NCBI GenBank assembly: GCA_027030825.1
Contig: JALVEM010000128.1
Location: 1 to 13,341 of the forward strand
Origin: Thiohalobacter sp.
GTDB lineage: Bacteria; Pseudomonadota; Gammaproteobacteria; Thiohalobacterales; Thiohalobacteraceae
Length of the DNA stretch: 13,341 bases
Direction of reading: 5' to 3'
In this document: in pieces, positions 6,148 through 13,341 of the stretch
How positions within the stretch are numbered: the first letter of the stretch is position 1
Layout: each line of letters starts with the position of its first letter
Notes under the pieces: model-generated
The model's input: the letters and a program-made list of their open reading frames with translations, nothing else
Databases searched by the model: none
What the model was told of the DNA's origin: nothing
Translations under genes and position numbers: made by a program

Positions 6148-7166
6148 TCATCGGCGCGGCTTCGGGGCGAACCGGAAGGTCAGATTGCGGAACCGGTCGA
6201 ACAGTTCCCCGTTGGGCGGCACCGGCAGCGGCGAGGCCAGCCCCACGGCCTCGATCACGGAACGGTCGAAGGCGCGATCGCCGCTGCTCTCGACGATCTT
6301 CACGTCGGCCACCTCGCCGCCGGGGATCAGCCGGACCCGGACCACGCAGGACAGGCCGTCCCGACTGGTGGGCGGCTGCCGCCAGTTGCGCTCCACCTTG
6401 TCGCGAATGAGCGCCGTGTATTTCGCGATCAGGACCTGTTCGCGGCGCGCCTTCTCGGCCGCCTCCAGCGCCCGCCGCTCTTCCTCGAGCCGTCGCCTGA
6501 GCGCCGCCTCCTCCGCCTTGCGCCTTTCTTCCTCTGCCCGGCGGCGGGCCTCCTCCGCCCTGCGCTTGGCCTCCTCGGCCTTGCGTCTTTCCTCTTCGGC
6601 GCGCCGACGGGCGGCCTCGGCCTTGCGACGCGCCTCCTCTTCCGCACGCCGCCGCGCCTCTTCCGCCTTGCGGCGCGCTTCCTCGGCGGCCTTGCGCTTG
6701 CGCTCGAGTTCGGCGAGCCGCTGCGCCTCTTCCCGCCTTTTGCGTGCCAGCGCTTCCTGTTCCGCCTTCAGCTTCGCCAGCCGCTCGGCCTCCTCGCGCT
6801 GCTTGCGTTCCAGTTCGGCCTTGCGGCGAGCCTCGGCCTCGCGTTCCCGGCGCAGGCGTTCCAGGCGCCGTTTCTCCTCCAGCCGCTTCCGCTCGGCCTC
6901 TTTGGCCTTGCGCTCCAGTTCCGCCAGCCGCTGCTGTTCCTCGCGCCGCTTGCGCTCCTCGAGCGCCTTCAGGCGCGCCATCTCCTTCTCGACCGCGGCC
7001 TCGTCCACCGCCACGGCCTGCACGATCTCCTTCGTCTCCTTCGGCTCCGTGCCCAGCGAGGGCCGAACGTTCCAGTCGATGCCGACCGAGAGCAGCGCGA
7101 GCAGGCCCGCGTGGATCAGCAGCGAGACCAGGAAGGCGAGCGGATCTTCCCTGAGCAGGCGGAACA

Positions 7167-7167
<1 letters not shown>
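6148..7167 (-). CDS. tolA: TolA, inner-membrane spanning protein of Tol-Pal
   Basis: TolA carries energy from the TolQR motor to TolB and Pal at the outer membrane. The 339-aa protein has a short cytoplasmic start and one transmembrane helix (about 10-28) with the SXXXH motif (S15, H19) that contacts TolQR. A long charged helix of Lys, Arg, Glu and Ala repeats follows (about 56-245). The TonB/TolA-like domain III runs from about 249 to 339 and contains ESSGDRAFDRSV and ASPLPVPP. Domain III has only one cysteine (C274), where E. coli TolA has a disulfide pair. The DNA of domain II is a run of degenerate repeats and gives a long spurious open frame on the plus strand. tolA starts at the tolR stop as TGATG. 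Confidence 0.97.
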
Positions 7168-7595
<428 letters not shown>

Positions 7596-7604
7596 CGTCC
7601 GTCC

Positions 7605-8279
7605 TCAGTGATGCACCTGCCGGTGCAGGATGCTGGAGAATTCTTCCATGAAGATCTCGTAGCGGTTCATGAGCCGGTTCACGTCGTCGGAGAAGCGGTT
7701 GTAGGCCACCACCGCCGGAATGGCGGCGAACAGGCCCATGGCCGTGGCCACCAGCGCCTCGGCGATGCCGGGCGCCACCATGGCGAGCGTGGCCTGATGG
7801 ACGTTGCCCAGCGCCCGGAAGGAATTCATGATGCCCCAGACGGTGCCGAACAGGCCGATGTAGGGGCTGGTCGAGCCCACCGTGGCGAGAAAGGACAGGT
7901 TCTGTTCCAGCCGGTCCTCCTCGCGGGAGAGGGCCACCCGCATGGCGCGCTGGGCGCCTTCGAGGATGGCGGCCCGGTCGGCGCCGGGCTGACGACGCAG
8001 CCGCGAGAATTCCCGGAAGCCGGACTCGAAGATGTCGGCCATGCCGAGCGCCTCGCGGTCGGAGGCCTTGATGTCGTTGTAGAGCGTCGCCAGGTCGCCG
8101 CCGGACCAGAACTGCTTCTCGAACCGCGCCATCTCGCGGCTGGCCCGGCCCAGCACCCGGCGCTTGTGGATGATCATCGCCCAGGACACGACCGACAACA
8201 GCAGCAGCAGGGCCATGACCCCCTGCACGATCGGACTGGCGCCGAGCACCAGGTGCACCAGGGAAAGGTCAGTCTCCAT
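7605..8279 (-). CDS. tolQ: TolQ, proton-channel subunit of the Tol motor
   Basis: TolQ is the MotA/TolQ/ExbB-family subunit that forms the inner-membrane ring around TolR. The 224-aa protein has the expected three transmembrane segments (about residues 15-37, 130-155 and 165-190) with a large cytoplasmic loop between the first two. Family motifs include LSFLATVGSTSPYIGLFGTV and the third-helix segment GIAEALVATAMGLFAAIPAV. E. coli TolQ has 230 aa. The ATG lies inside the end of ybgC, giving an 11-bp overlap, with AGGAGA 4 nt ahead. Translation coupled to ybgC is therefore likely. Confidence 0.97.
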   Translation of the reverse strand: METDLSLVHLVLGASPIVQGVMALLLLLSVVSWAMIIHKRRVLGRASREMARFEKQFWSGGDLATLYNDIKASDREALGMADIFESGFREFSRLRRQPGADRAAILEGAQRAMRVALSREEDRLEQNLSFLATVGSTSPYIGLFGTVWGIMNSFRALGNVHQATLAMVAPGIAEALVATAMGLFAAIPAVVAYNRFSDDVNRLMNRYEIFMEEFSSILHRQVHH

Positions 8280-8694
8280 GCAGTCTCCTCTTGATGAACT
8301 CGGGGATCGTCACCGGCCGAAAGCGTTCGGCATCCACGCACACGATGCGCACCTCTCCCCTGCAGCACGGGGAGTCCGGCCGCCCTTCGGGATGGACCCT
8401 CTGGTCGAAGCACAGGCTGGTGCGCCGCAGCGAGGCCACGCGCACGGTCACCCTCAGCCGATCGTCCAGCCGCGCCGGGCGCAGGTAGTCGAGTTCGACG
8501 CGATGCACGGCGAAGAGTATGCCGGGATCCCGGGCCAGCGCGCTTTGATCCAGGCCAAGCGCGCGCAGCCATTCGGTGCGGGCGCGCTCCATGAAGCGCA
8601 GGTAGTTCGCATAGTACACCACGCCGCCGGCGTCCGTGTCCTCGTAGTAGACACGCACCGGCCAGGAGAATTCCCGCGCTTCCGTCTCCGGCAT
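8269..8694 (-). CDS. ybgC: YbgC, acyl-CoA thioesterase of the hotdog fold
   Basis: YbgC is a cytoplasmic hotdog-fold acyl-CoA thioesterase found beside tol-pal genes. Its role in Tol-Pal is unclear, though a link to phospholipid synthesis has been proposed. The 141-aa product (E. coli 134) has the family motif YYEDTDAGGVVYYANY with the catalytic aspartate D21. The position usually held by histidine in E. coli and H. pylori YbgC is tyrosine here (Y28). The downstream ARLDD and the hotdog strand around TSLCFDQRV are conserved. I chose the ATG at 8694 because it follows the ruvB stop by 4 nt and matches the family N terminus. A longer open frame upstream overlaps ruvB and has no similarity. tolQ starts inside its 3' end. 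Confidence 0.95.
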   Translation of the reverse strand: MPETEAREFSWPVRVYYEDTDAGGVVYYANYLRFMERARTEWLRALGLDQSALARDPGILFAVHRVELDYLRPARLDDRLRVTVRVASLRRTSLCFDQRVHPEGRPDSPCCRGEVRIVCVDAERFRPVTIPEFIKRRLHGD

Positions 8695-8698
8695 GGCC

Positions 8699-9744
<1,046 letters not shown>

Positions 9745-9748
<4 letters not shown>

Positions 9749-10344
9749 CCCTTCACTGCCTTCTGCAACGCCTGCCGGATGATGTCCTCGGCACCGAGGC
9801 CTTCCGTCGCCACGCCGCGCACCATGCGGCTCGCCTCGGCCGGCTTGTAGCCGAGCGCGATCAGGGCGGTGACGGCCTCCTCCACCGGATCCAGGACGGC
9901 GACCGTGGCCTGGCCCGTGCCGGCGGGTGGCGGCGCGCCCCAGGCCTCGAGCCGGTCGCGCAGTTCCACCACCAGCCGCTCGGCGGTCTTGCGCCCGATG
10001 CCGGGAATGCGGGTCAGCGCCTTCGCCTCCCCTTCCTGCACGGTGCGCACGAACTCCTCCGCGGGCATGCCGGAAAGAATGGCCAGCGCCATGCGCGGCC
10101 CGACGCCCGTGATGCGGATGAGCGTCCGGAACAGCTCCCGGTCGCTTCGGCGCGAGAACCCGTAGAGCACATGCGCATCCTCCCGCACCACGAGGTGGGT
10201 GTGCAAGACCACCTCGCTGCCGTCGGCGGGCAGGTCGTAGAAGGTGGTCATGGGCGCCTCGACCTCGTAGCCGACGCCGCCGACCTCCAGCCACAGAGTC
10301 GGCGGCTGCCGCCCGGCCAGCCGGCCGCGCAGAAAGCCGATCAC
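9745..10344 (-). CDS. ruvA: RuvA, Holliday-junction-binding subunit
   Basis: RuvA tetramers bind the four-way junction and load RuvB. The 199-aa product (E. coli 203) starts with the OB-fold segment IGFLRGRLAGRQPPTLWLEV. The two helix-hairpin-helix motifs are ITGVGPRMALAILSG and IPGIGRKTAERLVVELRD. The C-terminal RuvB-binding domain contains VTALIALGYKPAEASRMV. The start is GTG at 10344-10342, overlapping the ruvC stop as GTGA, and it matches the conserved family N terminus (VIGxLRG). A longer open frame upstream runs inside ruvC and is not part of the protein. Coupled translation with ruvC and ruvB suggests balanced supply of the resolvasome parts. Confidence 0.97.
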
Positions 10345-10868
10345 GGGCGCCTCCCGACGCCGGCGGGCACCAGCCGCATCCGGGTCTGGCGGACATGGGC
10401 ATGGCAGATGGCCACGGCCAGGGCATCGGCGGCATCGGCCACCGGCGGCCGCGCGAGATTCAGGATGACCTGGACCATGTGCTGGACCTGGCGCTTGTCG
10501 GCGTTGCCGTGGCCCACGACGGCCTGCTTGATCTCGCGGGCGGCGTATTCGGCCACCGGGCAACCCAGGTCCGCCAGGCCGCAGATGGCGGCGCCGCGGG
10601 CCTGGCCCAGCTTGAGCGCGGAATCGGCGTTGCGGGACACGAACACCCGCTCGATGGCGGCCTCGGCCGGCGACCATTCGGCGGCCAGCGCCCGGATGCC
10701 CTCGAACACGCAGCCGAGGCGCGAGGCCACGTCGTCGCCGGTGACCTTCAGCACGCCGCTGGCGACGTGCGCATGACGATTGCCCTGGATGTCGATGATG
10801 CCGTAGCCGGTGATCCGCGAGCCCGGATCGATGCCCAGGATGCGAACGACGGCGGGTGAAGGCTTCAC
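10341..10868 (-). CDS. ruvC: RuvC, Holliday-junction resolvase
   Basis: RuvC cuts Holliday junctions symmetrically after RuvAB branch migration. The 175-aa product (E. coli 173) keeps all four catalytic acids of the RNase H-like fold: D14 in GIDPGS, E73 in IERVF, and D145 and D148 in ADAADALAVAICH. These are offset by a constant 7 from E. coli D7, E66, D138 and D141. The start is GTG at 10868, 9 nt after the yebC stop, with TGAGG just upstream overlapping that stop. The gene order yebC-ruvC-ruvA-ruvB is common in gammaproteobacteria. Confidence 0.97.
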   Translation of the reverse strand: MKPSPAVVRILGIDPGSRITGYGIIDIQGNRHAHVASGVLKVTGDDVASRLGCVFEGIRALAAEWSPAEAAIERVFVSRNADSALKLGQARGAAICGLADLGCPVAEYAAREIKQAVVGHGNADKRQVQHMVQVILNLARPPVADAADALAVAICHAHVRQTRMRLVPAGVGRRP

Positions 10869-10877
10869 GGCCGGGCC

Positions 10878-11633
10878 TCAGGAGGCCATCCGCTCGAGCA
10901 CCTCGTCGGGGATGTCGGCATTGGTGTAGACCTCCTGCACGTCGTCGAGGTCGTCCAGCATGTCGATCAGCCGCATGACCTTCTCGGCCGTCTCGGCATC
11001 GACCGGCGCCAGCGTGTCCGCCTTCATGGTGACCTCGGCGTTCTCCGGACTCAGGCCGGCGGCCTCGATGGCCTGGCGGACGGCATCGAATTCCTCCGGC
11101 GTGGTGAGCACGTCGATGGAGCCGTCGTCGTTGGTCACCACGTCCTCGGCGCCGGCCTCGAGCGCGGCCTCCATGACGGCGTCCTCGTCGGTACCGGGCG
11201 CGAAGCTGATGATGCCCACCTTGCGGAACAGGTAGGCCACGGAGCCGTCGGTGCCCAGGTTGCCGCCCATCTTGGTGAAGGCGTGGCGCACCTCGGAGAC
11301 CGTGCGATTGCGGTTGTCGGTCAGGCAGTCGACCATCACCGCCACCCCGCCGGGGCCGTAGCCCTCGTAGCGCGCCTCCTCATAGGCGCTGGCGCCTTCC
11401 AGCTCGCCGGCACCGCGTTTGGCGGCCTTCTCGATGGTGTCCTTGGGAATGTTGGCGGAAAGCGCCTTGTCCCAGGCCAGGCGCAGGCGGGGACAGACGG
11501 AGGGATCGGAGGTCTTGCACTCGCGGGCGGCGACCGTCAGCTCGCGGATCAGCTTGGTCCAGATCTTGGCCCGCTTCTTGTCGTTCGCCGCCTTCTTGTG
11601 CTTGATGTTCGCCCATTTGCTGTGTCCAGCCAT
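10878..11633 (-). CDS. yebC: YebC/PmpR/TACO1-family protein
   Basis: YebC-family proteins have been described as DNA-binding regulators and, in more recent work, as ribosome-associated factors that help translate difficult motifs such as polyproline. Which role applies here cannot be told from sequence. The 251-aa protein begins MAGHSKWANIKHKKAANDK, the nearly invariant family start. It also has the YEGYGPGGVAVMVDCLTDNR segment and the acidic C-terminal domains. Length matches the family (about 245-250 aa). It is the first gene of the ruv-tol-que run, with an extended -10 promoter 34 nt upstream of its ATG and AGGA as ribosome site. A link to RuvC is one of position only. Confidence 0.97.
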   Translation of the reverse strand: MAGHSKWANIKHKKAANDKKRAKIWTKLIRELTVAARECKTSDPSVCPRLRLAWDKALSANIPKDTIEKAAKRGAGELEGASAYEEARYEGYGPGGVAVMVDCLTDNRNRTVSEVRHAFTKMGGNLGTDGSVAYLFRKVGIISFAPGTDEDAVMEAALEAGAEDVVTNDDGSIDVLTTPEEFDAVRQAIEAAGLSPENAEVTMKADTLAPVDAETAEKVMRLIDMLDDLDDVQEVYTNADIPDEVLERMAS

Positions 11634-11667
11634 GGAGGTTCCTCAGCCAGTTCTGTCTCTGGCCGGA

Positions 11668-11676
11668 ATTCTAGCA
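11668..11676 (-). promoter_or_regulatory. Extended -10 promoter of the yebC-ruv-tol-que cluster
   Basis: On the minus strand TGCTAGAAT is an extended -10 element (TGN plus TAGAAT). It ends 34 nt before the yebC ATG. No -35 box of quality sits at 17 nt, which the extended TG motif can compensate. GCCGG and CCGGC arms flank it. I see no terminator between nadA and this site, so read-through from nadA is also possible. Confidence 0.6.
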
Positions 11677-11697
11677 TGTGCCGGCATCGAGGTGATC

Positions 11698-12801
11698 TCA
11701 AGGCGAAACCTCGAGCATGCGCTCCAGCGCCAGACGCGCCTGAGCCGCGGTCTCCTCGGGCACCTGGATCACGTTGACGGGACGCCCCTCCACCAGGTTC
11801 TCCAGCGTCCAGCACAGGTGCTGGGGGTCGATGCGGAACATGGTCGAGCACATGCACACCGTCGGCGACATGAAGTGCACCTGCTTGCCCTCGGCCTTGT
11901 GGCGGGCATGCAGCCGGTTGACCAGGTTGAGCTCGGTGCCCACCAGCCAGCGGGTGCCCGGCTCGGCCTCGGCGATGGTACGGATGATGTACTCGGTCGA
12001 GCCGACGTAGTCCGAGCGGCTGCAGACCTCGTAGGTGCACTCGGGATGGGAGATGACCCGGCCCTCGGGGTGTTTTTCGCGGAAGGCCCCGATGTGCTCG
12101 GGGCGGAACATCATGTGGACCGAGCAGAAGCCCTGCCAGAGGATGAGGCGCGCCCGGCGGATCTGCTCCGGCGCGAGCCCGCCCATCGGCTTCGTGAAGT
12201 CCCAGACCACGATGTCGTCCTCGGTCATGCCCATCTTCAGCAGGGCCGTGTTGCGCCCCAGGTGCTGGTCGGGGAAGAACAGCACCTTCTCGCGCCGTGA
12301 CCAGGCCCACTCCAGCACGTTGGCCGCATTGGAGGAAGTGCAGACGATGCCGCCGTGCCGGCCGCAGAAGGCCTTGAGATCGGCCGAGGAATTGATGTAG
12401 GTGACCGGCGTGACGGCCTGGTCGGGGTCGATGACTTCGCCGAGTTCGCGCCAGGCCTGCTCGACCTTGCGCAGCGTGGCCATGTCCGCCATGGAACAGC
12501 CGGCCGCCATGTCGGGCAGGATGGCCGTCTGGTCCGGGCGTGACAGGATGTCCGCCACCTCGGCCATGAAATGCACCCCGCAGAAAACGATGTACTCGGC
12601 GCCGGAGGCCGCCGCCTGCCGCGAGAGCTTGAGGGAATCGCCGCTGAAGTCGGCGTGCCGGAAGACCTCGTCACGCTGGTAGTGATGGCCCAGGATCACC
12701 GCCCGGTCGCCGAGCGCCTCGCGGGCCGCGAGAATGCGTTCCTGCACCTCGTCCTCGGCCAGGGTGCGGTAGGAATCGATTGCCAGGGCTGCATTCGCCA
12801 C
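11698..12801 (-). CDS. nadA: Quinolinate synthase NadA
   Basis: NadA condenses iminoaspartate with dihydroxyacetone phosphate to quinolinate in de novo NAD synthesis, using a [4Fe-4S] cluster. The 367-aa product has the three cluster cysteines C102 (AAGCSMADMA), C226 (GFCSVHMMF) and C316 (PTVCMCSTMF). Their spacing fits the Bacillus subtilis-type subgroup (C110, C230, C320 there). Other family motifs are LGHHYQRDEV, CGVHFMAE, YINSS, CTSSNA and HPECTYEV. I choose the GTG at 12801-12799: GGAGG lies 5 nt ahead and the product length is normal. An open frame extends another 144 codons upstream, but it runs through repeat DNA and is not coding. No nadB or nadC is in the window. Confidence 0.95.
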   Translation of the reverse strand: MANAALAIDSYRTLAEDEVQERILAAREALGDRAVILGHHYQRDEVFRHADFSGDSLKLSRQAAASGAEYIVFCGVHFMAEVADILSRPDQTAILPDMAAGCSMADMATLRKVEQAWRELGEVIDPDQAVTPVTYINSSADLKAFCGRHGGIVCTSSNAANVLEWAWSRREKVLFFPDQHLGRNTALLKMGMTEDDIVVWDFTKPMGGLAPEQIRRARLILWQGFCSVHMMFRPEHIGAFREKHPEGRVISHPECTYEVCSRSDYVGSTEYIIRTIAEAEPGTRWLVGTELNLVNRLHARHKAEGKQVHFMSPTVCMCSTMFRIDPQHLCWTLENLVEGRPVNVIQVPEETAAQARLALERMLEVSP

Positions 12802-12841
12802 GTGCACCTCCGCTGTCTCGGGGGAAATTTCACCTGATTCG

Positions 12842-12870
12842 AATATACCGCAGATGTCAAGGGCTGCCAG
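12842..12870 (-). promoter_or_regulatory. Probable nadA promoter
   Basis: On the minus strand CTGGCA (12870-12865), a 17-nt spacer and TATATT (12847-12842) make a reasonable sigma-70 promoter, ending 40 nt before the GTG. A perfect TTGACA (12860-12855) lies inside the spacer but has no -10 box at the right distance. Confidence 0.5.
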
Positions 12871-12886
12871 TATTCCTGATGAGAGA

Positions 12887-12942
12887 GGAAGCCGGGAGCT
12901 GGAAGCTCGAAGCTCGAAGTTGGAAGCTGGAAGCTGGAAGGT
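12887..12942. repeat. Heptanucleotide tandem array, eight units
   Basis: Eight 7-bp units follow one another without gaps: GGAAGCC, GGGAGCT, GGAAGCT, CGAAGCT, CGAAGTT, GGAAGCT, GGAAGCT and GGAAGGT. Four match GGAAGCT or differ only at the first base, and the rest differ by one or two bases. It lies upstream of the nadA promoter and its last three bases are shared with the next element. In frame it would encode repetitive Ser/Leu/Phe-rich peptides, which are not credible as protein. Confidence 0.9.
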
Positions 12943-13119
12943 TGCGACTGCCTCGATCGTGGCCTCCGACGGCTCGCCCTCCGGGTGCCCTGCGCGTCGC
13001 GGGTCGGCCGGCGCGCTCGGGAACTCGCCCTGCGGGCTCAAACACCCCTCGCTCGATTCGCCGACCGGCCCGCGATGCTCGGCATCGCCGAGTCGGCCAC
13101 GCTTGAGGCAGCCGCAACC
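12940..13119. repeat. 180-bp non-coding element with nested inverted repeats
   Basis: The ends are 25-bp inverted repeats matching at 22 positions: 12940-12964 begins GGTTGCGACTGCCTC and 13095-13119 ends GAGGCAGCCGCAACC. Inside, 12997-13013 and 13059-13075 are 17-bp inverted repeats matching at 15 positions. A perfect small hairpin CTCGGC-ATC-GCCGAG sits at 13078-13092. CTCGCCCT(C/G)CGGG also occurs twice directly, at 12973 and 13024. The size, terminal inverted repeats and lack of coding capacity resemble a MITE. No target duplication is evident. I cannot name the family. Confidence 0.75.
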
Positions 13120-13132
13120 GTTGCACCCTTCG

Positions 13133-13160
13133 GTCATCCCGGAAGCCCGCGCAGCACCCA
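13133..13160 (+). repeat. Truncated left half of the paired-hairpin repeat
   Basis: This 28-bp piece begins GTCATCCCGGAAGCCCGCG, like the full copy at 13168, but breaks off after GCAGCACCCA instead of closing its hairpin. An identical 28-bp piece occurs at 13304-13331. Confidence 0.75.
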
Positions 13161-13167
13161 ACCCCCA

Positions 13168-13293
13168 GTCATCCCGGAAGCCCGCGCAGCGGGCTATCCG
13201 GGATCCAGGAAAGAGGACAGGCCACAACAACAAGAATCAGCGTGGTTTCTGGATTCCGGCTCGCGCTCGCTCTGCTCGCTTGGCCGGAATGAC
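13168..13293 (+). repeat. Paired-hairpin repeat element, copy C (126 bp)
   Basis: This is a complete copy of the element seen at 446 and 571, in the same orientation about 12.6 kb away. It starts GTCATCCCGGAAG, closes its first hairpin with CTATCCGGGATCCAGG, and carries GCGTGGTTTCTGGATTCCGG before the end CCGGAATGAC. It is 10 bp longer than copies A and B. The middle (about 13209-13237) is unrelated to theirs, so the arms are conserved and the spacer is not. Confidence 0.85.
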
Positions 13294-13303
13294 GGAGGAT
13301 GGA

Positions 13304-13341
13304 GTCATCCCGGAAGCCCGCGCAGCACCCATCTTCAGTCA
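13304..13341 (+). repeat. Second truncated half and start of a further paired-hairpin copy, cut by window edge
   Basis: Positions 13304-13331 repeat the 28-bp truncated half at 13133-13160 exactly. After 6 bp, GTCA at 13338-13341 looks like the first bases of another complete copy. The half-plus-full arrangement therefore seems to repeat with a 171-bp period and to continue beyond the window. Confidence 0.55.

Noticed and set aside
4680..6410. A 576-codon open frame on the plus strand
   Set aside because: It lies antisense to tolB and neighbours, has low complexity (Arg, Gly, Ala, His) and no recognisable motif. High GC content produces such antisense frames, and the minus-strand gene is certain.
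12832..12860. Consensus TTGACA as the nadA -35 box
   Set aside because: At 16-18 nt spacing the -10 position reads about TCAGGT, a poor match. The CTGGCA/TATATT pair fits better.
12802..13233. N-terminal extension of nadA by 144 codons
   Set aside because: It crosses the promoter, the heptamer array and two repeat families. The GTG at 12801 has a good ribosome site and gives the normal family length.

Overview
The window reads as chromosomal DNA from a high-GC gammaproteobacterium. All protein genes I can support lie on the minus strand and run from right to left: nadA, yebC, ruvC, ruvA, ruvB, ybgC, tolQ, tolR, tolA, tolB, pal, cpoB, queE, queC and a YeeE/YedE-family transporter gene, followed by tRNA-Lys(UUU). 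The order ruvCAB-ybgC-tolQRAB-pal-cpoB-queE-queC-tRNA-Lys matches what I recall from Pseudomonas, which supports the class assignment. The genus cannot be named from sequence alone. The putative sulfur-compound transporter is compatible with a sulfur-metabolising lineage but does not prove it.

Layout. Positions 1-111 hold the leader-distal end of a type I-E-like CRISPR array on the plus strand: two 29-nt repeats around one 32-nt spacer, plus a cut spacer. Next come tRNA-Lys (251-326) with a recognisable promoter, then about 400 bp without genes that hold paired-hairpin repeat elements and a possible terminator for the transporter gene (731-1957). From 2066 to 11633 there is an almost gapless run of 12 genes, many joined by ATGA, GTGA or TTGA stop/start overlaps. 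nadA (11698-12801) starts at GTG and has its own probable promoter. The last 540 bp are non-coding repeat DNA: a 7-bp tandem array, a 180-bp element with inverted repeats, and more copies of the paired-hairpin element found near the tRNA.

Functions. NadA makes quinolinate for NAD. YebC is a translation/regulatory factor. RuvABC processes Holliday junctions. YbgC, TolQRAB, Pal and CpoB are the Tol-Pal envelope system, which constricts the outer membrane at division. QueE and QueC make 7-carboxy-7-deazaguanine and preQ0 for queuosine. The YeeE/YedE protein probably imports thiosulfate or a related sulfur compound.

No gene looks broken, and I see no convincing undescribed protein system. The less ordinary material is in the two gene-free ends: the CRISPR terminus next to the tRNA, the transporter gene between queC and the tRNA, and the stacked repeat families bracketing the housekeeping block.
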